From Norana najaformis (Eukaryota > Annelida > Clitellata > Crassiclitellata > Hormogastridae), in the NCBI GenBank assembly GCA_964023275.1, contig OZ029921.1, forward strand, positions 10,237,306 through 10,301,305: 64,000 nucleotides of DNA, given 5' to 3'. A program made the position numbers and the translations under genes. Under the pieces are notes generated by a model. It searched no databases, was not told the origin of the DNA, and worked only from the letters and a program-made list of their open reading frames with translations. Of the stretch, positions 1-12,189 are shown piece after piece; the stretch's first letter is position 1, and each line of letters starts with the position of its first letter.

Positions 1-1500
1 AAAAAGTATCAAAGGTAGCAGTTTGATAAAGGAAAATAAGAGCAGTTGATTTCTTAGTCCATAGGGTTAATTATGTCATTGTGAAAGGTGGAATGGTTTT
101 TGCGGTGGGCAGATTGGAAGAGAAGGTACAGGTTACGATGAAAAGTGATTAATTGGACCACTGGCAAGTACTTTTTCCAGAATTATGAAAACAAATTTGA
201 GAGTAGAGATGAGGCGATAGTTTGATAAATTATAAGGATGGAGAGATGGCATTTTAAGAAGAGGGTGAACTATGGCATGAACGAAATTGGTGGAAAGCAG
301 CCTTCAGCGAAAGAGAGGTTGACTATGGATGTGATAACTGGGCTCAAGATGTCGAAGCACTCTTTTTCAAGGGCAGTAGGATTGAGTTCCAAGGTACATT
401 ATTTATCAGGGGATGAGAAAACAAAATTAAGGATCTAACGCACGGTTGTGAGAACTGGTTGAGGAGAGTTAGGGCATGAAAGGCTTTCAGCTGAGAGAAC
501 GTTGGCAGAGTCGAATCGTAGAGTCGAGATCTTCTCGGAAAAGAAACTCAAGGACTTGTCAGCAAGGGAAGAGTGCGATGAATAGCTCAGTAATATATTG
601 CATTTGTCATGGTGCAGCATCCTGTTTACTGCCTGCCATAGCAGCTTACATGTAGAAGAGTAGCATGCAAATACCAAAGGATACAAGTAGGTGGTATTTG
701 CAGCTGAGACCAGTTTACGGACATTACGACACTGGCGCCTACATTTGAGGAGATGAGAAGATAAATGAAAGAGTCGCAACTTTCTAGCAGCAGCAATGTC
801 TGAGTTGTACCAGGGCTGGGAAGGCCGTGTTGCAACCTTCTTTGACTTACTAGGGATCAGCTTATACACGATTTGAGATAAAGTGGAATTTAGTTAGGCA
901 GCTTGTTCGGAAGACGTCTATGCTGGGCACAACAAGAGAGGGGAGGCAAGATGTCTGCTTTAAAGGTGAGAAAGTCGAACATTTTCCAAAGACGGTAACT
1001 GATGAGAGTAAGTAGTAGGCGGCAATTGGTGGAAGTATGGTAAGACAAATATGACCCAGAAGGGAATATATTCGTAACAGCAGAACAACTGGACTGGGTT
1101 ATAAGCAGATTAAGTGTATGACCCATGTCATGAGTCGAGAAGAAGACGTGCTGCATCAGATCAAATCCAGAGAGGAGACGCCGGAACTTTTGTGAAGCCT
1201 TGTCCCGAGTATCTATAGGTATATTAAAATCGCTCTTTATTGCAAGTTTAGAAGGAGAAGAAACCTGGAATTCAACCAATGATTATAATTCAGAAAAAAT
1301 GACAGAAGTGAAAGGAATGGCGGACGGTAAACATCTACGAAAATGAGTCGCCAAATTCCAGAGTTCAGGGTATAGCAATAAGGCTTTCAAATGATTTTGT
1401 GGAGTTGGAATAGTTGAATGGAAGCGAGTAAGTTTCAGGTGTAATTAGTGAAGAAAGGCAACTCCACCATCAATTTTATTCATCCGAGGTTCATTCAGGA
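1..1500 (-). mobile_element. CR1/L2-like LINE fragment (endonuclease to start of reverse transcriptase)
   Basis: On the minus strand, reading down from about 1500, conceptual translation gives the end of an APE-type endonuclease: an SDFNI stretch in the place of the usual GDFNI (near 1240) and a GHTLNLLIT stretch (near 1120). A linker follows at 435-869 containing PWYNSDI. The N-terminal part of a reverse transcriptase comes next, with VITSIVNLSFAEGCFP and QSAHRKNHST between about 330 and 60. That order is typical of CR1/L2-type non-LTR retrotransposons. Several in-frame stops show the copy is dead. It runs off the left edge, so the catalytic RT core is outside the window. Confidence 0.8.
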
Positions 1501-1684
1501 GAGGAAAGGACGGAGGAATCTTAAGGAGTCGGACAATCTTTATGGCCTAACTCTCTTTGGATAGAACGAAAACTAGGGGCAGAGATGGTAGGAAACTGCC
1601 AATTTACCTCGAAAGTAGAAGGGCGATGCATATTATGTGGTGGTTCTGAACTGGGCTTGAGTCACCCCACCCCTAGAAGTAATG

Positions 1685-1975
1685 TCTATATCGCGACCAC
1701 CACATATGTATGCATACATGTATATAGGGCCTATGTATGTATGTATCTGTGTATATATATATGAGTATATGTATGTGTGCATTTTTGTATCTATGTGTGT
1801 ATGTATATATGTATGTATGTGTGTATGCATGCATGTATGTATGTATGTATGTATGTATGCATGTGTCAAAGTTTATGCATGCATTTATTAACTTATGTTT
1901 GTATGTATGCATACGCATGCATATATGGATGCCTAAGTATGTCTATGTGTACGTGTGTGTGAAGAGTGTGTGTAC
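1685..1975. repeat. (TATG)n/(TGTA)n tetranucleotide microsatellite
   Basis: Imperfect tandem TATG/TGTA units run through this stretch, with a pure run near 1832-1860. The long open frames rich in Met, Tyr, Cys and Val on both strands are products of the repeat and not genes. Confidence 0.9.
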
Positions 1976-1999
1976 GATTTGTCTGAATATTTATATAGC

Positions 2000-2877
2000 G
2001 CAACTGAACAACTTCCCAAAGGAGCTGAAATGTTGGTTTTAATTTAGAATAAGAGTGCATTCTCATGGCCTAAAGCTAGTTACTGAATAAAGCCCTACTG
2101 AGTAAAATGGGCCTCACAGGCAAAATATGCGAACTGTCCACTTTAACAGATTTAATGTTAAATATCTACACATGCTGTTTTTAAGGATAATGATATATAA
2201 GATTGTTAAATCAAGTAACTGCATAAAATTAGAATAACTGTTCGTTCCTATTAAATCATTCTTGAATATTATAGCATTATGCACATCAACACATCTGTCT
2301 GCCATTAGATCGAGGCCAACTGGACCGGGCGAAAAGGCAGTGGAATATGCAACGGTGAATGTACAATTACTCCAAACCCCATGTATGCAATTAGCTAATG
2401 GCTTTACACAAGAAGTCGAAAATACAGATCGGCGTAAACTCGTGTCTGTACAACAGAATTACATAACATTTGCTATCCAGATTCTATAAACAAGTCTTGG
2501 AGTCATATAATTCCACTTTATATGTGGCAAATTAATACAAATATCCATGCTCCACTCTGGAATAAGCAAATGTTTAGGTGAAGTCACCTTTCGTTAGGCT
2601 GAGAAGCAGTTGTCACGGCAACGGATAAGTAATTGAACAACTTGCATCACATATCACCTGACAGAAACTAATCAGACGTTGCAAGACAAACAATAGCTCT
2701 GTTAGCACATAATGGGTTTTGTATATATACATAAGTATATATAATTAAATGCATATAGACAAGAAAACGCTGACAGTTTCAAGTCTTAGACAAGTCTTGG
2801 ATTAGATTAAGCCACTCGCTTCGTCCATGCATTGAATTCGGCGTACAAGATACACATGGTGTTGTCTGTCTTTCTCT
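2000..2877. other. non-coding, probable 3' flank or UTR of the aquaporin gene
   Basis: No recognisable gene or repeat is seen. The stretch lies directly downstream of the aquaporin stop codon on the minus strand. I found no canonical AATAAA signal near the stop, so the 3' end is undefined. Confidence 0.4.
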
Positions 2878-3075
2878 TTAAACGGCCACCTCTGCATCTA
2901 TCTTTTCCTTGTGCTTCTCGATGTCGATTTCCGGGTTCACATCGTACTCTTCGATTCCATAGGTAGACGAAGTAAAGAAGCTGGTCACATTGCTCAAAGT
3001 CGCCCCCTCGGCGAAAACCAGCTCGTACAGCACACCACCAATGATTCCGCCAAATAACGGACCCACCCAGTAAAC
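2878..3075 (-). CDS. AQP: aquaporin exon 4 (helix 6 and C-tail, stop)
   Basis: The acceptor TTGCTAG| precedes GTT TAC TGG GTG. The exon encodes [18 protein letters not shown], a hydrophilic tail and the TAA at 2878-2880. Confidence 0.92.
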   Translation of the reverse strand, partial: VYWVGPLFGGIIGGVLYELVFAEGATLSNVTSFFTSSTYGIEEYDVNPEIDIEKHKEKIDAEVAV

Positions 3076-5105
3076 CTAGCAATCAAAATTCAATGCAAAA
3101 GTATAGGGTTAAGTAATCGATGATTCATTACGCGTCCCTGTGAAATATATTTGTATATTCGTTAGACTCCTACCCCGCCCCTAAGGCAAAGCACCGAAAG
3201 ACTAGAGAGCAACATAATGTAAAATAAATGAATGTCAATAAGTAGATCTAGGATAGATAAAGTATTTCAGAGGAATCATGATTGGGCAAAAAGAACAGCA
3301 GTAGGCCTAATTAAGTGTTCATGTATCATGTGCTCTCGTCACTTATGAAATGCGCTGCCAGCAAAGCGGCATAATTCTTCTCTAATTTCTATGAAATTCC
3401 CAATAGGTGCCTAAACAATTAAATGCTGAGTCGATGCCATGTTATTATAAGAGAAATAATTATGATTTGAGGTCGGTTATTATTGATATTATCGGGTTTT
3501 AATACATCTTATGTTTATGCTATTTGCAGAGCTCTTTGATCGTTTTAACCGCAATTGAGACTAATTGCTACGACACGTAGGCGTTTCTAAGTGTAATTAG
3601 CTGAAGGCCTAATAATCGATCTTCCTTTGGCACTTGCCTTCTAAAAACTCAGCTCAATCACCAGATGAGAGGAGAGGCAGTAAATTTTGAAAGTAATTAC
3701 AGCATTTAAAATATCTCTGCTGAACCTGCAGGATCCGTCATCGCGTATAACACAATGAGGATGCCTTTTACAAGCGAAACCTATTTATCATCAAAAGTCT
3801 TTCTAATAACATTTGGTAGCTGTAGATCTATAGGTATACAGAGAGAGGCAGACAGAGAAAGAGAGAGAAATAGACACACAGACAGACAGACATAGAGTTG
3901 GTTTGATTTACCCAGTGATTTTCCCATTTGTTGGTGATGACTGCCGGACCAAATGATCTCGCAGGATTCATACTCGACCCAGTGTACTTTATCTACACAA
4001 AACAAACCACCATGAATCCAATTATAAATTGCACCACATCTTTCTCTCATTTTCTTGCACGGGAGTTTGTTCAGTCTGTTATCACCAACCGATGGATTAA
4101 TTAAAAAAGTGATAAAAAAGTTAACTACTGTAGTTAACAACTAGTAGTCAAACTACTTTTTAAATAGTTAAAAAGTAATTACTTTTTCATCACTCATTTG
4201 CATACTTAACAGCTTGTCTCTAGTAGGCTATATCTACAGTTGGTAACACTGCTTGTTATGTTGTATTTTCGGTTATAGAATAGTAGGCCCTAGTATGTTT
4301 ATCAGAGATGTAGTCGCGGTTTCAAGGTCTCGGTCTTGAGACGGTCTCGAGACATACAATATCTAACGTCTTGTCTCGGGTCTCGTCTCCGTATCCCCCA
4401 AGGGTCTCGTGGGCATCCATGCTGATTATGAATTACTAAATTGATTATGTACAGTTTAATAATGCATCATTGCTACAAATATGCAGCTAAAAAGTAAGCA
4501 CTTAGACGAAATATTTGTACAGCTGCATGCATTTGCTGTTGGAAGAAAATTTCTGAAAATCTCTCAAGCTCCAACTTTTTAATGCATACCCGGGTGAGGT
4601 TATTTATGCTACCTTACTTGTGTTTTATCTAACAGCACAATTTTAAACAGATGGAGTAAACTGAAACACACACGGTATTGGACGATTGGTGTGAATTATG
4701 TTGATTATGTTGATTATTTTGTAATGATGGTTGGATAGAGCTATAATTAAAATATTGGCAAATCACTGGCGTCATCAATTCAATGACTGAATGAACAAAA
4801 TGAAGAGAGTTATTGTTTTTGACAGAGCGATTGTCTTATTTTGGGCGGGCCACGGTAGCCGATTGGGTAGAGCGCTCGGCTTGTAACGCGGAGAAGACGA
4901 TTGCTGTGTAGGAACTTTGAGCTCACACTTGCTCAGCGCCATCGATTGACGCTTAGTCATTAGATAATGGCGCTTAATAAATGCAATAATAATAATAATA
5001 ATAATGATGATGATGATGCTGATGATGATGAAGATGATGATTATGATGATGATGATGGTGATGATGATGGAGATGGTGATGGAGATGGTGATGGTGATGA
5101 TGATG

Positions 5106-5157
<52 letters not shown>

Positions 5158-8100
5158 TAATAAACCAGGGTTTCCGGAGACCCAAGGGAGACCGCTTTCC
5201 TTTTCCAACGTGTTGCCTGCACAATTCAACGTTTTAATTTGATTGCCTTCCAGGGCACTTTTGAGGAGTCTGGCATCAACGAAGATTAGCCATCCCAGAA
5301 TACAATTTTTTCATCCGGATAATATTTCAGCTCCCTGAGGGATCATAAATACCCGGGTGAGGTTATTTATGCAAAAAAGATAATAATAATAAACTGTCAT
5401 AGACTCTTGTCCAGCGACTCACTTCACATCTTCTGGGATGAGCAAAATTAGTTACGAAAGTACTTAGCTAACTACTTTTTCTAAAAGTAGTTACTAACTA
5501 CAAGTTAAAATTCTTCAAAATTAAGTTAACAGTAATTGTATTTAAGATACTCTTAAAGTAGTTAGTGCTATCACTATTAATTATATAATTAAAGAATTAA
5601 CTAAAGTTAACAGACAGGGAATAAATGAATTAAAATTTGAAAGAACGAAAGAATAACAGACGCATGGACGATTATATTCATGTGCGCATGATCCGTGATC
5701 AATCAATCAACCTCACAACCAAAGACTCAATCAGAGAATCGATCAGTGAGCCTCAGCTTACAGCAAATAGATGGCAGACGGCGACTGCGAGTCCGATTGT
5801 CAGTGGAGTGGAACCAGTCAGATCGGCTCGTCTCCTGTCGCAGGACGAAAAAACGCAGAAGACGAGGATGAATGTGATGAGGGCTTCAACGCCGAACCCT
5901 TGACCAGGGGTCAATTCATTCCAGACTGTCGTCAGACCGAAAGTCTCGTTGCTGTTGTGTGGAGTCAGACCTAAGAACACATACGTGCTGCCAATCATCA
6001 TGAACGCCTGAACTCACAGAGCACAATCACGATTCAACTGACTCAAACTCACCATGAAAATCAAGTACAATATGAGTCAAACATGTCCTGTTAATCATAA
6101 CAATTCATCAAATATTTCGTGTAAATCACGGGTGGACATAAGTTGCCATCATGCATGACATGTTAGGCTTCTAGATACACACATACATGCATTACTCACC
6201 TCAAATTATTAACTGTTACCCATTCTAGACTGAAGTCTCACTTATTCCATAAATTTATTCCGGATTTATCCATTACGCCTACCATACCATTTCTTTTAAC
6301 CGAAGTTCTTCCATCCTTATCTGGCCTCTCGGCAGCCGGATCTTGCATTTCCTGCGTTACTTCCGGATAACCCCTCTGACTTGACGCAGCGCTCGTTAAT
6401 AAACTGGTGCACTGCGCTTGTTACCAAATCCAAGCAGCCTAAGGCTAACGACGCCTTCTGTATACTAATATGGACATGTCGGTTATCGGTAGCATTTCTG
6501 TCGTGTGTATACATTTATGTGTACGTCTGTGTTATGTATATGTATATGTCTGTGTCTTTGTGTCTGTGTCTATGTCTGTGTCTGTGTCTTTGTCTGTGTA
6601 TAATAATATCTAATGTTATCGGGCATTTTCATGAGGTCTTTTCGAATATCTTAGTAGCAGAATTCCAAGGTGGAGTATCTTTAGCTTGCAGATACAGTCC
6701 AGGCAAGTCATCTATGCAAAATGGCATCTGTGGTTAGGACTAATGCGCTACATGCGTGGTTAGAACTGACGCATTATAAATCTATCAAACAACTTACGTA
6801 TATTGCCTCATAAATATTTAAGTAAACATATCATTTACATATCAGAGGATTCAATATAGTTTCACAGTCTGCATGATCTCACACCAAGTTTGCCCAGGTG
6901 ACGGTCATCCAAGCCTATGCCCCGACGTCAGCAGCTGCGGGTGAAGAAATTGATACATTTTGTGAACACTCCGATGGTTTCCACGCGGAAAGAATGCCAA
7001 TTGATAGAATCCAACACAATGCACTAATGTCATTTCTCGTCCCAAAAAATGGAGATTGTTTATTCGAACCCATCGCCGTTTCTGTCAGAAACTGATGATG
7101 ATGGTAAAATACACCATTTGCATATGTACATACATGGGCCTATGCAGTAAGCATAATAAATAATATATTAATAGTATATACAAACATGGTATTGTTTCTG
7201 TATGAGCGAAATGGTTAAGACCTTATGCATGTTTTATGTTTTGTTATCTGTTTCGTTGTTATCTGTTTTGAATAATCCTAGCATAAGTAGCAATTATGAT
7301 TGTATATACGATTATACAGATATATGTGTGGATAAGCCTCATGCCCACACCCATTCTATTCCCTGTTATCTGCTTTAGCCATCATCGCTCCATCAGGAGC
7401 AGAAACGAACGACAGGCTTCACTGCGGAAAAAACCTTAAGCCATCAATATGTGGAAGCATATAGATTGATGCAACTTGGTTGTCATTCCGTGTCTGATAT
7501 CATGTATATATATATATAACACGTATGAATTCTGCCAGTTTCTTTGCGTGTTCAGCTTTGAATGCCGTCAATCACTTAACAATCTATGTATAGTATACAT
7601 TTATTCAGATGTCTATCACTGCAAACATGTGTTGCTAATAAAACTCACAACTGCATCTATCTACATGCAGGTCTACACCTCAGAGATCGATATATATATA
7701 AATGTATCAACCGTGTTATTGCCAAGTGATTTCCAATCAATATATCAAGAATTGTATAAGTGGAGAGAAACCAAATTTAAGAAATTGCGCCAGAACATAG
7801 CAGAATAGTCATGCTTGTGTCTTTGTTGTACCTGGCCGCTGTCTGCATTTTTGGTTATAATCTTCATGCAATGATACTAGACAATTTGTTTGTTCAACTT
7901 TTAGGCCTATGTACTATATTAAGCTTGTTTTAGTCTTACAGATCAACAGAAAGTTTCAGTATGAAAAGGTAATGAAAAATAATGTTATGCTGTTATCGAT
8001 TTGTGTAATTTTTTCTGTTTTTAGCCTATCAATGTGTTCCTGCTAGGCAACGCTACGGATCTGTTCTGTAATCTTTAATTCCATAGTGCAAGCACAACAG

Positions 8101-9986
8101 ATGTACTCGCGACATCTGTACTTTACATTCCGGGTTTGTGGACATTTAGTTGGCGCCACTTCAATAAATACTGCTCAACCGCGTCCCCACTTGACCATGC
8201 AAAGCTCAGCCCAGAGAGATCTTCCATATATTGGGTAGGCCTATTCCGGGCCAGCATGAATACACAAGTAAACAGACCAGTGTCAACAGGCGTTTATATA
8301 ACTTTGCTTTAACTATACAGTAGTTGAACATTGAAAAGTGGAAGAAAAAAGACCGCAGTATTTCTGGTCCATGCTGAGGTCATGCCGAAACGCCAGCCAG
8401 CCGACTGGCCGCCCTATACCACTGATGACAATGATAAAATATGACTTAATATTAAATATTAATATTAAATTCATCAATTTTCGGTGTTGACTGCTGAGAG
8501 AAAACTATATAACATGCATAGGAATTATATTGACTGATGCTAATGTCAATCGTAGGCCTTGTAGATACACTTGGTTGTTCTGTGTAACCAGTGCCATGAA
8601 ATTAGTGCATTGGCCCAAAGTTTTAGTTACATTGAAACTGAGATCACGTGTAGCTTGAAACGCACTGAAAATATGAAGTCTGTGCTTTCTGTTTCGTCTT
8701 GGTTAACTCTGATACTTCCTCCTTGAATCAGCCATGACTGCATGGAAGCAATCCGACCTTCAGTGGCTCGACCACACCCAATCTATCTGCAGGCTTTAGT
8801 GTTGGGTCGAACATCAACGGTTTGGCTCCTGTTCCAAACCTGTTTGACCTTCGTTTCTGCATAAAACTGTCTTGATTGTCGTTCTTTAAATACTCTATAC
8901 GGCTGATCTGTTCCATCTCGTCGCTGCCCTCGTTGCTTGGTGTCACCAATACGCTGACGATGTTCAGCTGTATTCAACCTGCCATCCATCTGATGCACGT
9001 GTCTGCGTGTCGAATACTCGAACCGTTGCTTTGGAAATACCGAAATGTTTATCTTCAAATCGGCTTCGGCTGAACCAAGGCACAACGCCGAACATATGCA
9101 GTGCACGCGCCAGGCGCGATCAAAGAGCGATACCAAACGAAGCTTTTTATTTTAACTGCCATTCTAATTTTAATTGTATTATAACATTGCGTAGCGCCTT
9201 TAAACCAAGCTGCATATGACCTACATAACCGCTGTAGAGTGTTAGGCATGAGTACTTCAAGGGACCCATGACTCCCACCTGACTGATAACATTATAGAGT
9301 GAATAGGTGATAGATACTCTGGGTCTAATTGGAAGATGCCGAATACAAAGTATCATCTGTCAGCCTATGAAGGCAATAAAACGCACAAAATGTGTTAAAA
9401 TCTAACCTGTCCTGAGGATCGAGAGAGGTAAACGGACAAACGCTATTTCGGGTAAGACTACGTTGACCTGATGACCTGTGGTGTGACGTAATTTGACCTA
9501 AACTGAAGTAAGTTACTGACCTTTAAGGATTCCGGCTCCAACAATTGCGCCTGACGTCTGACTGATGACGTAGAACGCTGCCCTCACGAAACTGATCTTC
9601 CTCGCAACGAGCATCCCACAAGTAACGGCTGGATTGACGTGGCCACCACTGACGTGTCCGAAGCTCCAGACCATCGTGGCTACAGTCAGGCCAAAGGCAA
9701 GTGCGATCTGGAGGGTCGAGGGATCGGCGAATCTTCCCCAAGAGTTATCACCCATGCAGGTACCACAGCCAATGAGGACAAGCATCAGTGTGCCGATGAA
9801 TTCTGCGACCATGGCGCGCCACAGATGCGCACTCCTCAGTTCGTCCACATTTTCCTTGAGCGATTCCATTTTTTCGTTGTCTCCTAAAAGTGCCACCCTA
9901 GTCGACTCTGCTGCGTCGCGATGATGTTTCTCTTGCGCCGGCTTCTGTTTCTTTCGGCGAATTCGTTGCAACCAGTTTAGTGGCAT
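2878..9986 (-). CDS. AQP: aquaporin (water-channel type), four coding exons, 317 aa
   Basis: Joining 9986-9521, 5970-5762, 3992-3912 and 3075-2878 on the minus strand gives an uninterrupted 317-residue major intrinsic protein with GT/AG introns and matching phases (1, 0, 0). Both half-helix motifs are present: NPAVT at residues 118-122 and NPARS at 234-238. The aromatic/arginine filter positions read Phe98, His222, Ser231 and Arg237, the pattern expected of an orthodox water channel. Ser231 sits where AQP1 has its mercury-sensitive Cys. The first membrane helix starts near residue 55, after a long basic N-terminal extension. Loop C carries an N-glycosylation sequon (NET, residues 163-165). 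The C-tail after about residue 275 is acidic and hydrophilic. By family knowledge it should form a tetramer in the plasma membrane and carry water. The closest resemblance I recall is the AQP4-like class; orthology is not proven. Confidence 0.93.
3912..3992 (-). CDS. AQP: aquaporin exon 3 (second NPA box)
   Basis: A small 81-nt exon bounded by GTGTAG| and |GTAAAT. It encodes [16 protein letters not shown], with the second NPA box and the filter arginine. Confidence 0.92.
4100..4420. repeat. possible hAT-like DNA transposon remnants
   Basis: A stretch rich in GTTAACTAC and AAAGTAATTAC motifs (4120-4196) is followed at 4302 by CAGAGATGTAGTCGCGG and repeated GGTCTCG/GAGACG motifs. Such sequence is common in short non-autonomous hAT-like elements. 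No transposase or clear target-site duplication is visible. Confidence 0.25.
4848..5163 (+). mobile_element. tRNA-derived SINE, copy A, with (AAT)/(GAT) tail
   Basis: The head (TAGCCGATTGGGTAGAGCGC) resembles a tRNA A box. The body contains GCGCCATCGATTGACGC at about 4938, closed by ATGGCGC (4968-4974), which can form a stem-loop. The 3' end GCGCTTAATAAATGC leads into a compound AAT/GAT array (4984-5163). The same head, body and tail order recurs at 21040 and 49952. It lies in intron 2 of the aquaporin gene, antisense to it. Confidence 0.75.
5440..5620. repeat. AAAGTAGTTA-rich repeat, hAT-like remnant
   Basis: Repeated TAACTACTTTT/AAAGTAGTTA motifs resemble, in inverted orientation, those at 4120-4196. 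The two may be the ends of one decayed element that later received the SINE at 4848. The match is weak. Confidence 0.25.
5762..5970 (-). CDS. AQP: aquaporin exon 2 (loop C, helices 4-5)
   Basis: The acceptor TTCTTAG|GT completes the Gly codon split from exon 1. The exon encodes LTPHNSNET, the helix with ALITFILVF, and the CHLFA stretch holding filter His222. The donor is GCT|GTAAGC. The open frame continues upstream to 6001, but an acceptor further out would break the phase with exon 1. Confidence 0.9.
6505..6602 (+). repeat. (TGTCTG)n-like and TATG microsatellite
   Basis: Imperfect TGTCTG/TGTCTT units run here in intron 1 of the aquaporin gene. Confidence 0.8.
6890..7000 (+). mobile_element. 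RTE-like LINE endonuclease scrap
   Basis: Translation of the plus strand gives [21 protein letters not shown]. This matches the start of the endonuclease domain of RTE-type LINEs (the VIQ-YAPTS motif). The frame decays after about 35 codons and no reverse transcriptase follows. Confidence 0.6.
7100..8700. other. non-coding part of aquaporin intron 1
   Basis: AT-rich sequence with short TATA runs. I see no gene and no repeat family that I can name. Confidence 0.4.
8728..8967 (-). CDS. unrecognised exon-like ORF inside aquaporin intron 1
   Basis: A minus-strand frame encodes a hydrophilic segment with coding-like composition (it includes [15 protein letters not shown] and [14 protein letters not shown]) and ends in TGA at 8728. 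A possible acceptor, CATCGTCAG|, precedes it at about 8967. It does not join in phase to aquaporin exon 1. I do not recognise the protein. It may be a fragment of another gene, a retroelement piece, or chance. Confidence 0.25.
   Translation of the reverse strand: MNIVSVLVTPSNEGSDEMEQISRIEYLKNDNQDSFMQKRRSNRFGTGAKPLMFDPTLKPADRLGVVEPLKVGLLPCSHG
9521..9986 (-). CDS. AQP: aquaporin exon 1 (start codon, first NPA box)
   Basis: The start is the ATG at 9984-9986, placed about 40 bp downstream of a TATA box. The exon encodes the basic N-terminus, helices 1-3 and the first NPA box. It ends AAAG|GTCAGT in phase 1. Confidence 0.92.
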
Positions 9987-10020
9987 CGATGCTTTGCGCC
10001 TGCAGGTGGATCCAACGGAC

Positions 10021-10030
10021 GCCTTTTATA
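10021..10030 (-). promoter_or_regulatory. TATA box of the aquaporin gene
   Basis: The minus strand reads TATAAAAGGC here, 35-44 bp upstream of the aquaporin ATG at 9986. A start site about 30 bp downstream would leave a 5' UTR of only 10-20 nt. The motif is seen directly; its use is inferred. Confidence 0.6.
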
Positions 10031-10139
10031 TGGACTCAAGACATTGCCCAACACGCCCCTTATACGTATTATTTACATGTTTGCTTGTGTAAATAGCCTT
10101 AGGTGCAAACCCTATTGTACATACACACCGCCTGTAAAT

Positions 10140-10225
10140 ATATATTGCATAGATCTATATGTATGTATGTGCATTCATATATGTATGTTCAATGAAAACA
10201 TATGTATATATACAAATATTGCTTA
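10140..10225. repeat. TATG/TATA microsatellite
   Basis: Short imperfect TATG runs lie upstream of the aquaporin promoter. Confidence 0.6.
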
Positions 10226-10249
10226 TACACGTTGTGTCTAAAAATATGA

Positions 10250-12185
10250 ACACCTTCTGGGTAATGCATGACGTTATGCTATCTCGATAAAACTGTTGCA
10301 GAGTGTCAGAATATTTTTCATTAAATAACAGAAATTCACTATGGTTAATTATTTTGTTCTTGTTAGCTTGAAGAATAACTTAAATTCTTTCTTAATTACA
10401 ATTGGTATTCCGCAAAATCAAGCTAAGTTCCGTCGGCAACATGAATGAGTTTATATGAGGTTTCTGCAATTCGATTGAGTTTATTGAATCAGAAATCCAA
10501 GAGCAACAGTCGAACGACAACTGCAGCAAAGCATGCAGCTTAGCAATAATTAATTAGTAATAAATACAATTGTCATGAAAGCTTTTCATGACATTCCTAT
10601 AGTCAGGTGTAGTGACGCTATATAAATGCTCAATCCTCTGCATTCACAATATGCACAACAGATGACAGTGAATTATTTTATTAACAGGGTGTAACTATAA
10701 AGTGCATATTATAAAGTATACTAACGTGAACCTATTGTTAAATAGATATATACATATATTCAAAATATGCAACTGTATAGAATGGCGGGCCTAAATATGT
10801 GTCCCTGTTAAAGAGTCTCAGAGTACGGGCGATAACCCGTGCCTTCTATAGTCCTGTACTTGTGCAGTCATTTCTTGTCTTACATACGGCTGTGCAGCAG
10901 ACCGTCTCATCGACGACTCGCAAAACAATCGACGGATAGTTTTCCAAAGAGACAGATAAGGAGGAAAGCCGAACCAAAACTATTGTGGCCAGGATATCAT
11001 AAACACATTTTGTCTCGCAATAAACCACACTGTGCAGCGCCTTTCTGAGGTACTTGAAATGCACTATATGAAAAGTCTTGACACATACATAAACATACAC
11101 ATGCATAGGGCCTACATTGGGCCTAAATACGGTCAGGTTTCGGCCTCTAGCCACAGCAACTTCCTTGGTTCGTCGGCCCTGTATATTCATGTGTGTATTG
11201 TGTGTATATAATTTAGTAAGACATTTATATCGCATAATAATTATTATTCATAATTAATTATCATGCAGCTCAAACCCACGAGAAGCTGTTAGAAGAGGAG
11301 TCTTTAGTAAAGTTTTTGAAACGATGCAAAGCAGGATGAATCGGATTTCACACAACTAATCTGAGACCATGAGCGAAAAGGCACGGAGACTCCAACTATT
11401 CGTTTACGACAAACGCCTGGCCGATCAGTCAGTGGAAGCTGATCGTAGGCTAGATCTGGTCGGTGACGGGTGAATGGAATGCAAAACTTGTTAGAAAATA
11501 AAGCTTGTCCATATAACATAACAACAACAGCTTTATACTGGGCTCGAGCTGCAACGATAATTTATATATTTGCATGCTCTAAGACATGCAGGTGGTTGTT
11601 CCAACAATGTCTGGTTTGAATTCGACATGCTTTGTTAGTGTCTGCTGTCACCAGGCATGAAATTTGTGTGTTTGTGGGTATCGGGGGGCGGGGAGCGGAG
11701 GTAATTCAGAGAGGAGCAAGCGTTACTGTCCGTGACTGTCCCCCGTCCCTCGTAACTTACGATGTCATAATAACTTGTCAGATGAACGATATGTAGCATA
11801 AAGACTTCTTCTGCGCGAACAAACAATAACGAATCGCATTCGCTGTCGTCCTCCCGGCCCCAGAGTGCCAATGATCAGGCACCGAGAAGTCGCCTGACTG
11901 CATATTCTAGGTCTTATACTGGGACATGGTGTGTGTTCTGAGGTCACTGAGCAAGGACACATGTCTCCAGTTTGATTCAAGAATCTGTCTACAGAGTAAT
12001 GTTGCTTGCCTTTCTTAGACCAAGAGTTCGGGCTCAGATAATTGCTCTTTCAGTAGCCAACTCGAGGTCTGGGCCTGGAAGACCTTTTGGCTCAACTGCA
12101 GAAACTTCGACAGCAATTTAAACAGTTGACCTTTCTAACTAATTTAACAACTGATTGCCGTGCTTGCCTGATACGCAGGATTGTT
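10250..12185. other. non-coding, no gene seen
   Basis: No spliced gene or long coding frame is convincing. A minus-strand AAAGGCGCTGCAC motif near 11035-11047 resembles the SINE/LINE 3' ends seen elsewhere in the window, and may mark a small relic. Confidence 0.35.
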
Positions 12186-12189
12186 TAAA

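Noticed and set aside
1682..2042. Cys/Met/Tyr-rich membrane-like proteins
   Set aside because: They are translations of the TATG microsatellite; the same occurs at 19995-20190 and 49868-50262.
4848..4990. Functional tRNA gene
   Set aside because: Only the A-box region is well kept, no closed acceptor stem follows, and the SINE body is attached directly.
4967..5242. Poly-Asn/Asp, poly-Met, poly-His/Tyr and poly-Ile proteins
   Set aside because: All are translations of triplet arrays at 4984-5163, 33030-33195, 39198-39375, 58868-58950 and 61583-61853.
6001..6007. Aquaporin exon 2 starting at the outer AG (6008/6009)
   Set aside because: It would break the phase with exon 1 and insert residues not found in the family. 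The inner acceptor at 5970 restores the reading frame.
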